Origin: Bradyrhizobium huanghuaihaiense | Lineage (GTDB): Bacteria; Pseudomonadota; Alphaproteobacteria; Rhizobiales; Xanthobacteraceae | Reading direction: 5' to 3' | NCBI RefSeq assembly: GCF_007830635.1 | Contig: NZ_VLLA01000038.1 | Span: forward strand, 1-51,010 | DNA length: 51,010 bases | Shown: positions 34,205 through 43,314 of the stretch, in pieces | Position numbering within the stretch: the first letter of the stretch is position 1 | Layout of the letters: the number at the start of each line of letters is the position of its first letter | Notes under the pieces: generated by a model | Database searches by the model: none | What the model was told of the DNA's origin: nothing | The model's input: only the letters and a program-made list of their open reading frames with translations | Translations under genes and position numbers: made by a program

Positions 34205-35131
34205 TTATTCTTTGGGGAAGTCGAGGCCCATCTCGCGGTAGCGGTCGGGATCGTCACCCCAGTTCTCGCGCACCTTGACGAACAGGAACAGATGCACCGG
34301 CACATCCAGGATCTGCATCAGCTCCTTGCGCGAGTCCGCGCCGATCGACTTGATGGTGGCGCCGCCCTTGCCGAGCACGATCTTGCGCTGGCTTTCGCGC
34401 TCGACGAAGATCGTCTGCTCGATCCGCACCGAATGATCCTTGCGCTCCTCCCATTTGTCGGTCTCGACCGTGGACTGGTAGGGCAATTCCTGGTGCAGCT
34501 TCTGATAGATCTTCTCGCGGGTGATCTCGGCCGCCAGCTGCCGCATCGGCGCGTCCGACATCTGGTCCTCGGGATAGAGGAACGGGCCCGGCGGCACCAT
34601 CTCGGCGAGCGTCGTGCGGATGTCGTCGACGCCGTCGCCCGAGATGGCCGCGATCATGAAGGTCTTGGCGAACTTCATGCGCTCGTTGGCGGCCTGCGCC
34701 AGCGCCAGCAGCTTCTCGCGCTGGACCAGGTCGACCTTGTTGATGACGAGGATCTTCTCGTGGTTGACGCTGGCCGCCTTGGCGAGGATCGCCTCGGCCT
34801 CCTCGTCGATCCCGGTCTTGGCATCGAGCAGCACGCAGACGAGGTCGGCGTCGTGCGCCCCGCTCCAGGCGGTCGAGACCATGGCGCGGTCGAGCCGGCG
34901 CTTGGGCAGGAAGATGCCGGGCGTGTCGACCAGGATGATCTGCGCGTTGTTCTCGATCACGATGCCGCGGATCAGCGCGCGCGTGGTCTGCACCTTGCGC
35001 GAGACGATCGTGACCTTGGCCCCGACCAGCGCGTTGACCAGCGTGGACTTGCCGACATTGGGCGCGCCGATCAGCGCGACGAAGCCGCAGCGCGTCGCGG
35101 CAGGCGCCTCGCCGCTTGCTTCAGCCGTCAT
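34205..35131 (-). CDS. era: Ribosome-assembly GTPase Era
   Basis: 308 residues. G1 GAPNVGKSTLVNALVG, G2 TTRALIRG, G3 DTPGIF and G4 NKVD are in order, followed by a KH RNA-binding domain (KGGATIKSIGADSRKELMQI). Era binds 16S rRNA 3' end and helps mature the 30S subunit. The ATG at 35131 lies inside the end of rnc (11-nt overlap). A GTG at 35152 would lengthen it by seven residues but is less likely. Confidence 0.96.
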   Translation of the reverse strand: MTAEASGEAPAATRCGFVALIGAPNVGKSTLVNALVGAKVTIVSRKVQTTRALIRGIVIENNAQIILVDTPGIFLPKRRLDRAMVSTAWSGAHDADLVCVLLDAKTGIDEEAEAILAKAASVNHEKILVINKVDLVQREKLLALAQAANERMKFAKTFMIAAISGDGVDDIRTTLAEMVPPGPFLYPEDQMSDAPMRQLAAEITREKIYQKLHQELPYQSTVETDKWEERKDHSVRIEQTIFVERESQRKIVLGKGGATIKSIGADSRKELMQILDVPVHLFLFVKVRENWGDDPDRYREMGLDFPKE

Positions 35132-35972
35132 TGCCGCCGCCAACGCCTTCACGTTCGATCATCACTGAAGCTGCCACCTTCTCTGCCGCGCGCTTGCTGC
35201 CGCCGATGCCTTCGGCCGGCGCGAGGCCCGGCAGGTCGACGGCGACGCGGAATTGCGGATCGTGATGCGGGCCGGTGCGCTCGACCTCGCGGTAAACCGG
35301 CGTCGGCAGGCCCTTGCCCTGCGCCCATTCCTGCAGCACGGTCTTGGGATCGCGCAACGGACGCCGCGGCTTGTGCATGCGCTCGGTCCAGTTGCGCCTG
35401 ACGAACTCGGCCGCTGCCGCATGACCGCCGTCCAGGAAGATGGCGCCGATCACGGCCTCGCAGATGTCGCCGAGGATGGATTTGCGTAAGCGCGCATCGG
35501 CGCTGGAGCCGACCGAACCGAGCTTGATGTCGTCGAGCAGGCCGAGCGACTTGGCAACGTCCGCGCAGCTCTCCTTGCGCACGAGCTCGGCGAGGCGCTT
35601 GGACAGCTCGCCCTCATCGGCGTTCGGGAAGGCATGATAGAGCATGTCGGACACGACCAGACCGAGGACGTGGTCGCCGAGGAATTCGAGCCGCTGATAG
35701 CTGTCGCCGCGCTTGCGCCCGGACTTCAGCGCCGAGACATGCGTGATCGCTTGCATGAGGAGATTCGGGTCAGTGAAGCCGTGGCCGATGCGCGCCTCGA
35801 GCGCGGCATTTGCGTCCGCCGCCTTGGCCTTGCTGCTCCGCGCCCGCTTCTTCTTTGCAGGCGTCTTTGTGTCAGGAGTCTTGGTCGCAAGCGTCTTGGC
35901 GGCAGCTTCGCCGTCAGGGACGGCTTGCGCGTCGATCGGTTGGGTCGCGATGTCCTTGGCTTCGTCTTTCAT
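35121..35972 (-). CDS. rnc: Ribonuclease III
   Basis: 283 residues. The nuclease signature is QRLEFLGDHVLGLVVSD (E96, D100) with DICEAVIGAIFLDGG as the second acidic cluster. A double-stranded RNA-binding domain ends the protein (GIGGSKRAAEKVAASVMI). It processes rRNA and other duplex RNA. It has an unusual N-terminal extension of about 55 residues rich in Lys, Ala and Thr. The ATG overlaps the lepB stop as ATGA. Confidence 0.96.
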   Translation of the reverse strand: MKDEAKDIATQPIDAQAVPDGEAAAKTLATKTPDTKTPAKKKRARSSKAKAADANAALEARIGHGFTDPNLLMQAITHVSALKSGRKRGDSYQRLEFLGDHVLGLVVSDMLYHAFPNADEGELSKRLAELVRKESCADVAKSLGLLDDIKLGSVGSSADARLRKSILGDICEAVIGAIFLDGGHAAAAEFVRRNWTERMHKPRRPLRDPKTVLQEWAQGKGLPTPVYREVERTGPHHDPQFRVAVDLPGLAPAEGIGGSKRAAEKVAASVMIEREGVGGGNDG

Positions 35973-36733
35973 CGGACGATTTTGAAGAAGCGATTCCAGC
36001 GCACCGCCCACGGCCAGCGCCAGAACATCCAGGCATGTTCGCCTTCGGCGATCGAGAAGAAGATCATCTGGGCGCGACCGATCAAATTCTCCTGCGGTAC
36101 GTAGCCGACCTGGCCGAGGAAGCGGCTGTCGGTCGAGTTGTCGCGGTTGTCGCCCATCATGAAGAAATGGCCGGCCGGCACGGTGTAGACGTTGGTGTTG
36201 TCCATGTAGCCGTTGTCGGCGCAATCGAGCGTCTCGTAGGACACGCCGTTCGGCAGCGTCTCCTTCCAGCGCTTCACCCGGGAGATGCCCCCGCCCTCGG
36301 AGCCGCACGGATCCTCGCCGACATATTCGCTCATCCGCTGCCGCTCGACCGGGGTGTCGTTGATGTAGAGCAGCCCGTCCCGCATCTGGACGCGGTCGCC
36401 GGGAAGGCCGATCACACGCTTGATGTAATCGGTCGAGTCGTCCTTGGGCAGGCGGAACACGACGATGTCGCCGCGGTTCGGGTCCGAGCCCCAGATCCGT
36501 CCCGAGAACAGCGGCGGCGAGAACGGGATCGAATAGTGGCTATAGCCGTAGGAATATTTCGAGACGAAGAGATAGTCGCCGACCAGCAGCGTCGCCTTCA
36601 TCGAGCCCGAGGGAATGTTGAACGGCTGGAACAGGAAGGTGCGGATCACGAGCGCGATCAGGAGAGCATGGATCACGACACGGATCGTTTCGCCGACGCC
36701 GCTCTCAGTTTTCGTTCCCGAAGTCACGCTCAT
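35969..36733 (-). CDS. lepB: Signal peptidase I
   Basis: 254 residues. One N-terminal membrane helix (about 18-36) is followed by the catalytic Ser44 in IPSGSMKATLLVGD and Lys105 in DYIKRVIGLPGD; GDNRDNSTDSRF is the box E signature. It cleaves Sec signal peptides at the periplasmic face. It leads the lepB-rnc-era set; ATG at 36733 with a GAGAG upstream. Confidence 0.96.
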   Translation of the reverse strand: MSVTSGTKTESGVGETIRVVIHALLIALVIRTFLFQPFNIPSGSMKATLLVGDYLFVSKYSYGYSHYSIPFSPPLFSGRIWGSDPNRGDIVVFRLPKDDSTDYIKRVIGLPGDRVQMRDGLLYINDTPVERQRMSEYVGEDPCGSEGGGISRVKRWKETLPNGVSYETLDCADNGYMDNTNVYTVPAGHFFMMGDNRDNSTDSRFLGQVGYVPQENLIGRAQMIFFSIAEGEHAWMFWRWPWAVRWNRFFKIVR

Positions 36734-36982
36734 TGCTCTCTCAATTCCAGCCGGCGATCACAGAGCGCCCTCCTCCCGCGAACGGCCCATCGCTTCGCGG
36801 CGCAAGGAGATTGTCCTGATTCTGATAATGAGGGCCAATTCCGGCGTAAAGCCGAATTCGCCCAGCCTGATTTGCGTCGGCGGACTTTTAGACGGTTGTC
36901 GGGAGCCACGCAATCAAGGATCGCATCGAAACTGCATAAGATATTGATTTTTAATGGGAATTATAAAATGACCGCTCAACTT
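36734..36982. other. Intergenic region upstream of lepB
   Basis: 249 bp between the acpS stop and the lepB start. An A/T-rich stretch (36935-36970) is the likely promoter zone for the lepB operon, read on the minus strand. No RNA gene seen. Confidence 0.35.
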
Positions 36983-37402
36983 TCAGGGCTTGGCCAGCGG
37001 AACGGCGGAAATGATGACGAAGGCCTGGGCGAGCGGCCAATCGTCGGTGATCGACACATCGATCCGTGCCTCGAATCCCTCTGGGGTCAGGGCCTGGAGC
37101 CGGGTCAGGGCCCCGCCCGTGAGCTCCATGGTCGGCCGCCCCCCCGGCAGGTTGACCACCCCCATGTCGCGCCACCAGACGCCGCGCCTGATGCCGGTGC
37201 CGAGCGCCTTGGAGCAGGCCTCCTTGGCGGCGAAGCGCTTGGCATAGGTCGCCACCACCATCTTCTCGTTTTTGGCCCGCCGCTCCGCCTTGGCCCGCTC
37301 GGCCGCGGTGAAGATACGGTCCAGAAAACGCTCGCCATGGCGCTCGATCACCTTGGCGACGCGGGTGATGTCGATCAGGTCGGAGCCGATGCCGATGATC
37401 AT
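36983..37402 (-). CDS. acpS: Holo-[acyl-carrier-protein] synthase
   Basis: 139 residues. MIIGIGSDLIDITRVAKVIE and RFAAKEACSKALGTGI carry the Mg/CoA-binding Asp and Glu. It transfers 4'-phosphopantetheine from CoA to ACP. The ATG overlaps the pdxJ stop as ATGA, so the genes are coupled. Confidence 0.96.
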   Translation of the reverse strand: MIIGIGSDLIDITRVAKVIERHGERFLDRIFTAAERAKAERRAKNEKMVVATYAKRFAAKEACSKALGTGIRRGVWWRDMGVVNLPGGRPTMELTGGALTRLQALTPEGFEARIDVSITDDWPLAQAFVIISAVPLAKP

Positions 37403-38151
37403 GCCCGGCTCCGGCCGCGGTCCATCGCCGCCCGCATGCTGCGCACCGTCTCGGCAAGGCCCACGAACAGCGCTTCGCCGATCATGTAGTAGCCGATGTT
37501 CAGTTCCATGATCTCCGGCAGCGCTGCGATCGTCTCCGCCGTCGCGTAGTCGAGCCCGTGGCCGGCATGAACCTCCAGCCCCGCGGCCTTCGCCAGCTTC
37601 GCCCCCGCCACGATCCGTTGCCATTCGGCCGCGGCCTTGTCGGCGTGGCCGTCGACGACGGCATCGCACCAGGCGCCGGTATGGATCTCGATCACGGGCG
37701 CGCGCAGCCGCGCCGCCATCTCGATCTGCGCGGGGTCGGCGGCGATGAACAGCGAGACGCGGATGCCGGCATCGCTCAGCCGCGCGATATAGGGTGCGAG
37801 CGCATTGTGCTGCCCGACGACATCCAACCCGCCTTCGGTCGTCACCTCCTGGCGCCGCTCCGGCACCAGGCACACCGCGTGCGGCTTGGTGGCCAGCGAG
37901 ATCCGCATCATGTCGTCGGTCGCCGCCATCTCGAAATTCAGCGGCTTGGAGATTTCCGCCTTCAGCCGCGCCATGTCCTCGTCGCGGATGTGCCGGCGAT
38001 CCTCGCGCAAGTGAGCCGTGATGCCGTCGGCGCCGGCCTCGATGGCCAGCAGCGCAGCGCGCACCGGATCGGGATGGCGGCCGCCGCGCGCGTTACGCAC
38101 GGTTGCGACGTGATCGATATTGACGCCGAGGCGGAGCGGAGTTGCGGGCAT
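37399..38151 (-). CDS. pdxJ: Pyridoxine 5'-phosphate synthase
   Basis: 250 residues from the ATG at 38151; a GTG at 38163 would add four. RLGVNIDHVATVRNARGGRH is the substrate-binding start, and GADGITAHLREDRRHI and EVHAGHGLDY are conserved. It condenses 3-amino-1-hydroxyacetone phosphate with deoxyxylulose 5-phosphate to make vitamin B6 phosphate. Coupled to acpS, the usual alphaproteobacterial order. Confidence 0.96.
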   Translation of the reverse strand: MPATPLRLGVNIDHVATVRNARGGRHPDPVRAALLAIEAGADGITAHLREDRRHIRDEDMARLKAEISKPLNFEMAATDDMMRISLATKPHAVCLVPERRQEVTTEGGLDVVGQHNALAPYIARLSDAGIRVSLFIAADPAQIEMAARLRAPVIEIHTGAWCDAVVDGHADKAAAEWQRIVAGAKLAKAAGLEVHAGHGLDYATAETIAALPEIMELNIGYYMIGEALFVGLAETVRSMRAAMDRGRSRA

Positions 38152-38196
38152 TTCAGGACTCACGAAATCAGAGAGACGGACGCATGCGAGATGCGT

Positions 38197-40482
38197 CTAT
38201 CCATTAACACGTTCGACGCGGGCGACGACCGCCTTGGCGCGCAACTGGGCGAGGATGGCGCTCAGGTGCTTGAGATCGTAGACTTCGAGGTCGATCGTCG
38301 TCTCGGTGAAATCGGGCGAACGGCGCTGCATGCTGATGTTGTCGATGTTGCCGTCGTGCTCGGCGATCACGGTCGCGATCTGCGCCAGCGCGCCGGGCTC
38401 GTTGACGTTCTCGACCCTGATGCGGGCCGGGAAGCGCTGCGGCGCGGTGTCCTCGATGTCCCAGCGCACGTCCAGCCAGCGCTCCGGCTCCTCTTCGAAA
38501 TCCTTCAGGGCCGGCGCCTGGATCGGATAGATCGTGATGCCCTCGCCCGGGGTGACGATGCCGACGATGCGGTCGCCGGGCACCGCGCCGCCATTCGGCG
38601 CGAACTTCACCGGCAGGTCGGAATTGATGCCGCGGATCGGGATCGCGACCGGGCTGCGCGGCGGCTCGGCCGACTTCTCCTTGAGCTTGGCGGCCAGGCC
38701 CTTCTTGATGCCGTAGCGGGCGACGCGTTCCTCCTTGTAGTCGGGATACATCGCGCGCGCGACGTGGGACGCCTTGATCTCGCCGCGGCCCACGGCCGCC
38801 ATGACGTCCTCGATCGAGGTGCGCGCAAGCCGCGGCAGCGCGCCCTTGAGCTTGTCGTCGGCGTATTCGATCTTGGCACGCTCGAACAGGCGCTCGACGA
38901 TGCGCCGGCCGAGGCCGACATATTGGTCGCGCACCGCGGTGCGCGTGGCGCGGCGGATCGCGGCGCGCGCCTTGCCGGTGACCGCGAGCGTCTCCCAGGC
39001 GGATGGCGGCGCGGACTGCGCCTCGGAGGTCAGCACCTCGACCTCGTCGCCGTTCTGCAGCTCCGAGGACAGCGGCGAGAACTTGCCGTTGATCTTGCAG
39101 CCGACCGCGCTGTTGCCGACGTCGGTATGTACGGCATAGGCGAAGTCGATCACGTTGGCATGGCGCGGCAGCGCGATCAGCTTGCCCTTTGGGGTGAAGC
39201 AGAACACCTGGTCGTGGAACAGCTCGAGCTTGGTGTGCTCGAGGAATTCCTCGGGATTGGCGCTCTCCGACAGGATGCCGACGGTGTGGCGCAGCCAGGC
39301 AAACGCGTTGGATTCACGCTTGAGGAATTCGGTCGGCGAGCCCGTGCCTTCCTTGTAGAACACGTGCGCGGCGATGCCGCGCTCGGCGATCTGATCCATC
39401 TCCTCGGTGCGGATCTGGAGCTCGGCGCGCTGGTTGCCCGGACCGATCACGGTGGTGTGGATCGAGCGGTAGTCGTTCTGCTTCGGCGTCGAGATGTAGT
39501 CCTTGAAGCGGCCCGGCACGACCGGCCAGGTGGTGTGAACGATGCCGAGCGCGCGATAGCAAGCCTCGACGTCGTTCACGACGACGCGAAAGCCGAAGAT
39601 ATCCGACAATTGCTCGAAGCCGACCGACTTGCGCTCCATCTTGGTCCAGATCGAGAATGGCTTCTTGCGGCGGCCGTAGACCCGCGCGCCCAGGCCCCGG
39701 TGGCGCAGATTGTTGGAGAGCTGGTCCTCGATCTCGCCGATCAGGTTGCGGTTGCGCTCGGCGAGCGCATCGAGCCGCTGCATCACCACCGAATAAGCCT
39801 CGGGGTCGAGGGTGCGGAAAGACAGATCCTCCAGCTCCTCGCGCATTTCCTGCATACCCATGCGGCCCGCGAGCGGCGCATAGATGTCGAGCGTCTCCTC
39901 CGCGATGCGCCGGCGCGATTCCGTCGGCACGAATTCCAGCGTGCGCATGTTGTGCAGACGGTCGGCAAGCTTGACCAGCAGCACGCGGACATCGTCGGCA
40001 ATCGCCAGCAACAATTTGCGCAGGTTCTCGGCCTGCTTGGCCTCGCGCGAGACCAGCTCCAGCCGCTTCAGCTTGGTCAGCCCCTCGACCAGCGCGCCGA
40101 TCTCGGGCCCGAAGATCTGGTCGATCTCGGCCCGCGTCGCTTCGGTGTCCTCGATCGTGTCGTGCAGCAGCGCAGCCACGATGGTGGCGTCATCGAGCTT
40201 CAGGTCGGTGAGAATCGCCGCCACTTCGAGCGGGTGCGAAAAATACGGATCGCCCGAGGCCCGCGTCTGCGAGCCGTGCGCCTTCATGGCGTAGACATAG
40301 GCGCGGTTCAGCAGATCTTCGTTGGTGTTGGGATTGTAGGACCTGACGCGCTCGACGAGGTCATATTGACGCATCATGCGCGCGCGCGGCTTTGCCGGGC
40401 GCACCACCGGCGCAGTCGGGGCCATGGCAACCGATTCGGTTGCGGCCTGCATCTGCGTTAATCTCCGGCGCCGATATACCAT
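38197..40482 (-). CDS. rel: Bifunctional (p)ppGpp synthetase/hydrolase
   Basis: 761 residues. The hydrolase HD domain has DPYFSHPLEVAAILTDL and AALLHDTIEDT, so hydrolysis looks intact. The synthetase domain has FGFRVVVNDVEACYRALG and PKQNDYRSIHTTVIGP. TGS (CFTPKGKLIALPRHANVIDF), zinc-finger-like and C-terminal ACT domains follow. It makes and degrades the alarmone that drives the stringent response. AGGA is four bases before the ATG at 40482. Its neighbour rpoZ encodes the RNA polymerase subunit that helps bind ppGpp. Confidence 0.96.
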   Translation of the reverse strand: MVYRRRRLTQMQAATESVAMAPTAPVVRPAKPRARMMRQYDLVERVRSYNPNTNEDLLNRAYVYAMKAHGSQTRASGDPYFSHPLEVAAILTDLKLDDATIVAALLHDTIEDTEATRAEIDQIFGPEIGALVEGLTKLKRLELVSREAKQAENLRKLLLAIADDVRVLLVKLADRLHNMRTLEFVPTESRRRIAEETLDIYAPLAGRMGMQEMREELEDLSFRTLDPEAYSVVMQRLDALAERNRNLIGEIEDQLSNNLRHRGLGARVYGRRKKPFSIWTKMERKSVGFEQLSDIFGFRVVVNDVEACYRALGIVHTTWPVVPGRFKDYISTPKQNDYRSIHTTVIGPGNQRAELQIRTEEMDQIAERGIAAHVFYKEGTGSPTEFLKRESNAFAWLRHTVGILSESANPEEFLEHTKLELFHDQVFCFTPKGKLIALPRHANVIDFAYAVHTDVGNSAVGCKINGKFSPLSSELQNGDEVEVLTSEAQSAPPSAWETLAVTGKARAAIRRATRTAVRDQYVGLGRRIVERLFERAKIEYADDKLKGALPRLARTSIEDVMAAVGRGEIKASHVARAMYPDYKEERVARYGIKKGLAAKLKEKSAEPPRSPVAIPIRGINSDLPVKFAPNGGAVPGDRIVGIVTPGEGITIYPIQAPALKDFEEEPERWLDVRWDIEDTAPQRFPARIRVENVNEPGALAQIATVIAEHDGNIDNISMQRRSPDFTETTIDLEVYDLKHLSAILAQLRAKAVVARVERVNG

Positions 40483-40624
40483 GCCGTCCTGCCTTTAAAC
40501 GGGCCGTGAGGCTGCCCGTTGTATACATCTTAGCTCCGTCCGCGCGCGCGTCAGTTCAATTCGATGACAGGTTCGCAGCGCCAACCGACAACACTATGGT
40601 AACCACGAAAACGCCAACAAAAGC

Positions 40625-40652
40625 AAAGGCCCGAACAACGGTTCGGGCCTTT
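40625..40652 (-). terminator. Rho-independent terminator of rpoZ
   Basis: AAAGGCCCGAAC and GTTCGGGCCTTT form a perfect 12-bp stem with a 4-nt loop, 38 bases past the rpoZ stop. A T-rich run follows on the minus strand (GCTTTTGTTGG). Confidence 0.85.
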
Positions 40653-40690
40653 GATATGATCACAAGAAGTCGACGATTGCGACGGGACGA

Positions 40691-41083
40691 TTACTCGTCC
40701 TCCTCGGGCTGCTCTTCCGGCGGCGCGAGCCCTTCGAGGCCCTTCAGGAGCTCCTCTTCGGTCATGCGCTCAACGGCAACTTCGGTATCGTCCGCATCGA
40801 CGCTGGCGCCGGCGGAACCGATCAGCGGCACCGTATCCGGCTCGGGCTCGTCGACCTCGACGAACTTCTGGAGCGAGTGCACCAGCTCCTCTCGGAGGTC
40901 CTCCGGCGAGATGGTCGTGTCGGCAATTTCACGCAAAGACACAACAGGGTTCTTGTCGTTATCGCGGTCAACCGTTAGTTGTGAACCTGACGAAATCATG
41001 CGGGCGCGGTGGGCGGCCAGCAGGACCAGGTCAAACCGGTTGTCGACCTTGTCGATACAATCTTCTACGGTGACGCGAGCCAT
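40691..41083 (-). CDS. rpoZ: RNA polymerase omega subunit
   Basis: 130 residues. MARVTVEDCIDKVDNRFDLV and the R-R-A-R-like AAHRARMISSG are the family core. An acidic tail (PPEEQPEEDE) is typical of alphaproteobacteria. Omega aids assembly of the polymerase and forms part of the ppGpp site. It precedes rel, separated by the terminator at 40625. Confidence 0.96.
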   Translation of the reverse strand: MARVTVEDCIDKVDNRFDLVLLAAHRARMISSGSQLTVDRDNDKNPVVSLREIADTTISPEDLREELVHSLQKFVEVDEPEPDTVPLIGSAGASVDADDTEVAVERMTEEELLKGLEGLAPPEEQPEEDE

Positions 41084-41413
41084 GGACTGTCGCTCCGTTG
41101 TGGGTGGGACGAAATATGTGGATGATTGGGGCTAGTTATAGGGGCCAAGGCGATTTCGCAAGGCCAATTTGTGATTTGGCCTCGCCAAATGGCTCTGGTA
41201 CCCCCACATTAGGGCTGGGATGGGTGATTTCCCGGGCTGCCAGCAAGGGCGGCGCCGGGCATATGAGAGTCCGCCATAACTATACCTTGATTGCCCCGAC
41301 TTCTCCGGATTTGCGGATTCGACGGGATTAGGCGCCACCTTGGGACTGCGCGACCGGCTGCCCCCGCGCCAACAATAAACGATCAATCACGACACACTAC
41401 GCGAGCAAACTGA
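41084..41413. other. Intergenic region between rpoZ and the NYN gene
   Basis: 330 bp between divergent starts. It contains a hairpin GGCCAA-N8-TTGGCC (41162-41181) and GC-rich tracts, but no coding frame, tRNA or recognisable ncRNA. A tmRNA-like phrase at 41327 was examined and rejected. Confidence 0.4.
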
Positions 41414-42061
41414 ATGTCACCTTCTCCTACCAACAAGATCGCGCTCTTCATCGACGGGGCCAATCTCTACGCGACGGCGAAAACCCTGGGCTTCGACATC
41501 GACTACAAGCGCCTGCTGAAGGAGTTTCAGAGCCGCGGGACGCTGCTCCGGGCGTTCTACTACACCGCCATCATCGAGGATCAGGAATACTCCTCCATCC
41601 GCCCACTGATCGACTGGCTGGACTACAACGGCTACACCGTCGTCACCAAGGCGACCAAGGAGTTCATCGACGCTTCCGGCCGCCGCAAGGTCAAGGGCAA
41701 TATGGACATCGAGCTGGCCGTCGACGCCATGGAGCTCGCCGAGCACATCGACCAGATGGTGCTGTTCTCCGGTGACGGCGACTTCCGCTCCCTGGTCGAG
41801 GCCGTCCAGCGCCGCGGCGTACGGGTCACCGTGGTCTCCACCATCGCCAGCCAGCCGCCGATGATCGCCGACGAGCTGCGCCGCCAGGCCGACGTCTTCA
41901 CCGACCTCGTCGAGCTGCAATCCAAGCTCGGCCGCGACCCGTCCGAACGCCCCGCCCCGCGCGACCGCGGCGAGCGTGGTGAGGGACGCCACCACGCCCC
42001 GCAGTTCCTCCAGCGCGCGACCACCATGGCGCCGAGGGGCGATGACGACTTCGAGGAGTGA
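41414..42061 (+). CDS. NYN-domain (LabA/DUF88) nuclease-like protein
   Basis: 215 residues. The PIN-like NYN fold keeps its acidic residues: D in ALFIDGANLYATAK, KGNMDIELAVDAM, and LFSGDGDFRSLVEAV. The C-terminal tail (from about 175) is Arg/Glu/Pro-rich and probably disordered. The family includes RNases; the target is unknown. Its end overlaps the UDG gene by 20 nt. Confidence 0.9.
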   Translation: MSPSPTNKIALFIDGANLYATAKTLGFDIDYKRLLKEFQSRGTLLRAFYYTAIIEDQEYSSIRPLIDWLDYNGYTVVTKATKEFIDASGRRKVKGNMDIELAVDAMELAEHIDQMVLFSGDGDFRSLVEAVQRRGVRVTVVSTIASQPPMIADELRRQADVFTDLVELQSKLGRDPSERPAPRDRGERGEGRHHAPQFLQRATTMAPRGDDDFEE

Positions 42062-42716
42062 GGCGGCACGGTCAAGCCGCCAGCCCCCCACCCTCGTCCC
42101 CGACCGTGACTGTCCGCTCTGCCCGCGCCTGGTCGCCTTTCGCCAGGCGAACCGCGCGCGCGAGCCGTTGTGGCACAACGCCCCGGTCCCACCCTTCGGC
42201 GACATCACGGCGCGCCTCCTGATCGTTGGCCTCGCGCCGGGCATGCAGGGCGCCAACCGCACCGGCCGCCCGTTCACCGGCGACTATGCCGGCGACCTGC
42301 TCTATGCCACGCTGCTCGAATACGGCTTTGCCAAGGGGACCTATCAGGCGCGGCCCGACGACGGCTTGAGGCTGGTCGACTGCCGCATCGCCAATGCGGT
42401 GCATTGCGTGCCGCCGCAGAACAAGCCGCTGCCGGCCGAGATCAACACCTGCCGCCAGTTCCTCGTCGCCAATCTCGAGACGATGCCGAAGCTGCGCGCC
42501 ATCGTCGCGCTCGGGCGGATTGCGCACGACAGCGTGCTCAAGCCGCTGAAGCTGAAGGCCTCGCAGGCCCCCTTCGGCCATGGCGCGGTGCATCAGGCCG
42601 GCCCGTTCAAGCTGTACGACAGCTATCATTGCTCGCGTTACAACACGAACACCGGCGTGCTGACCGCCGACATGTTCCGGTCGGTGTTCGCGAGGATCAA
42701 GGCCGACCTCGCCTAG
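42042..42716 (+). CDS. Uracil-DNA glycosylase, family 5
   Basis: 224 residues. GLAPGMQGANRTGRPFTGD is the family 5 (UDGb) motif A. Four Cys (CPLC at 24-27, VHCVPP, NTCRQFL) are suited to the family iron-sulphur cluster. It removes uracil and related bases from DNA. The ATG at 42042 overlaps the NYN gene; a longer frame is Ser/Arg-rich and unlikely. Confidence 0.93.
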   Translation: MTTSRSEAARSSRQPPTLVPDRDCPLCPRLVAFRQANRAREPLWHNAPVPPFGDITARLLIVGLAPGMQGANRTGRPFTGDYAGDLLYATLLEYGFAKGTYQARPDDGLRLVDCRIANAVHCVPPQNKPLPAEINTCRQFLVANLETMPKLRAIVALGRIAHDSVLKPLKLKASQAPFGHGAVHQAGPFKLYDSYHCSRYNTNTGVLTADMFRSVFARIKADLA

Positions 42717-42728
42717 GTCTTGCCCTGG

Positions 42729-43310
42729 TCAGCCCTTGGCCGGATTGGCCTTCAGCCAGTCCAGGACGTCGCCGGCATTCCGGTCGGGCGGAAACACCGG
42801 ATAGAACACATGCGTGATCCTGGCATCGTCGATGATCAGCGCAAGGCGTTTGATCAGCGTCAGGCCCGCGACCTCCATGGTCGGCAAGTTCAGCGCGCGC
42901 GTGAGCACCAGCTTCTCGTCCGACAGCACGGGGAACGGCAGATGCAGCCGCGAGGCCATCTCGGTCTGGTATTCGTTGCTCTGGGTCGAGAGGCCGAACA
43001 CGTGGGCGGCGCCGGCGGCCTTCAGCTCGGCAAACAGATCGCGGAACGCGCAAGTCTGCGGCGTGCAGCCGCGCGCACCCGGGATCATGTCCCAATCGTC
43101 CACCAGCGCGATCTTGCCCGGCTCGCCGGTCCGCGGATAGGCGAACACCACGGTCCGGCCATTGAGCGCCGACAGCGTCACCGACCTGTCGTCGGTCGCG
43201 ACCAGCCTGACCGGAGGCAGCGTCAAGCCTTTGAGATGCGCTGCACCGCCATCGTCGGTGGGCGCGGGAATCTGACTCCAATCGACCTCGAGCAGGTTCC
43301 GCTGGTTCAT
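42729..43310 (-). CDS. BCP/PrxQ-type peroxiredoxin
   Basis: 193 residues. GCTPQTCAFRD has peroxidatic Cys82 and Cys87, the C-x4-C spacing of atypical two-Cys PrxQ proteins. It reduces peroxides with thioredoxin. ATG at 43310; a longer frame starts with an unlikely Cys/Arg-rich tail. It is convergent with the UDG gene (12 nt). Confidence 0.85.
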   Translation of the reverse strand: MNQRNLLEVDWSQIPAPTDDGGAAHLKGLTLPPVRLVATDDRSVTLSALNGRTVVFAYPRTGEPGKIALVDDWDMIPGARGCTPQTCAFRDLFAELKAAGAAHVFGLSTQSNEYQTEMASRLHLPFPVLSDEKLVLTRALNLPTMEVAGLTLIKRLALIIDDARITHVFYPVFPPDRNAGDVLDWLKANPAKG

Positions 43311-43314
43311 CGCA

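Noticed and set aside
37558..40461. A 967-residue open frame on the plus strand opposite pdxJ and rel
   Set aside because: Same pattern of codon-bias-driven antisense frame; both opposing genes are certain.
41325..41400. tmRNA-like phrase GGATTCGACGGGATT near the NYN gene
   Set aside because: It resembles the start of bacterial tmRNA, but no tag-peptide frame, acceptor stem or CCA-bearing partner is visible nearby, so the match looks accidental.
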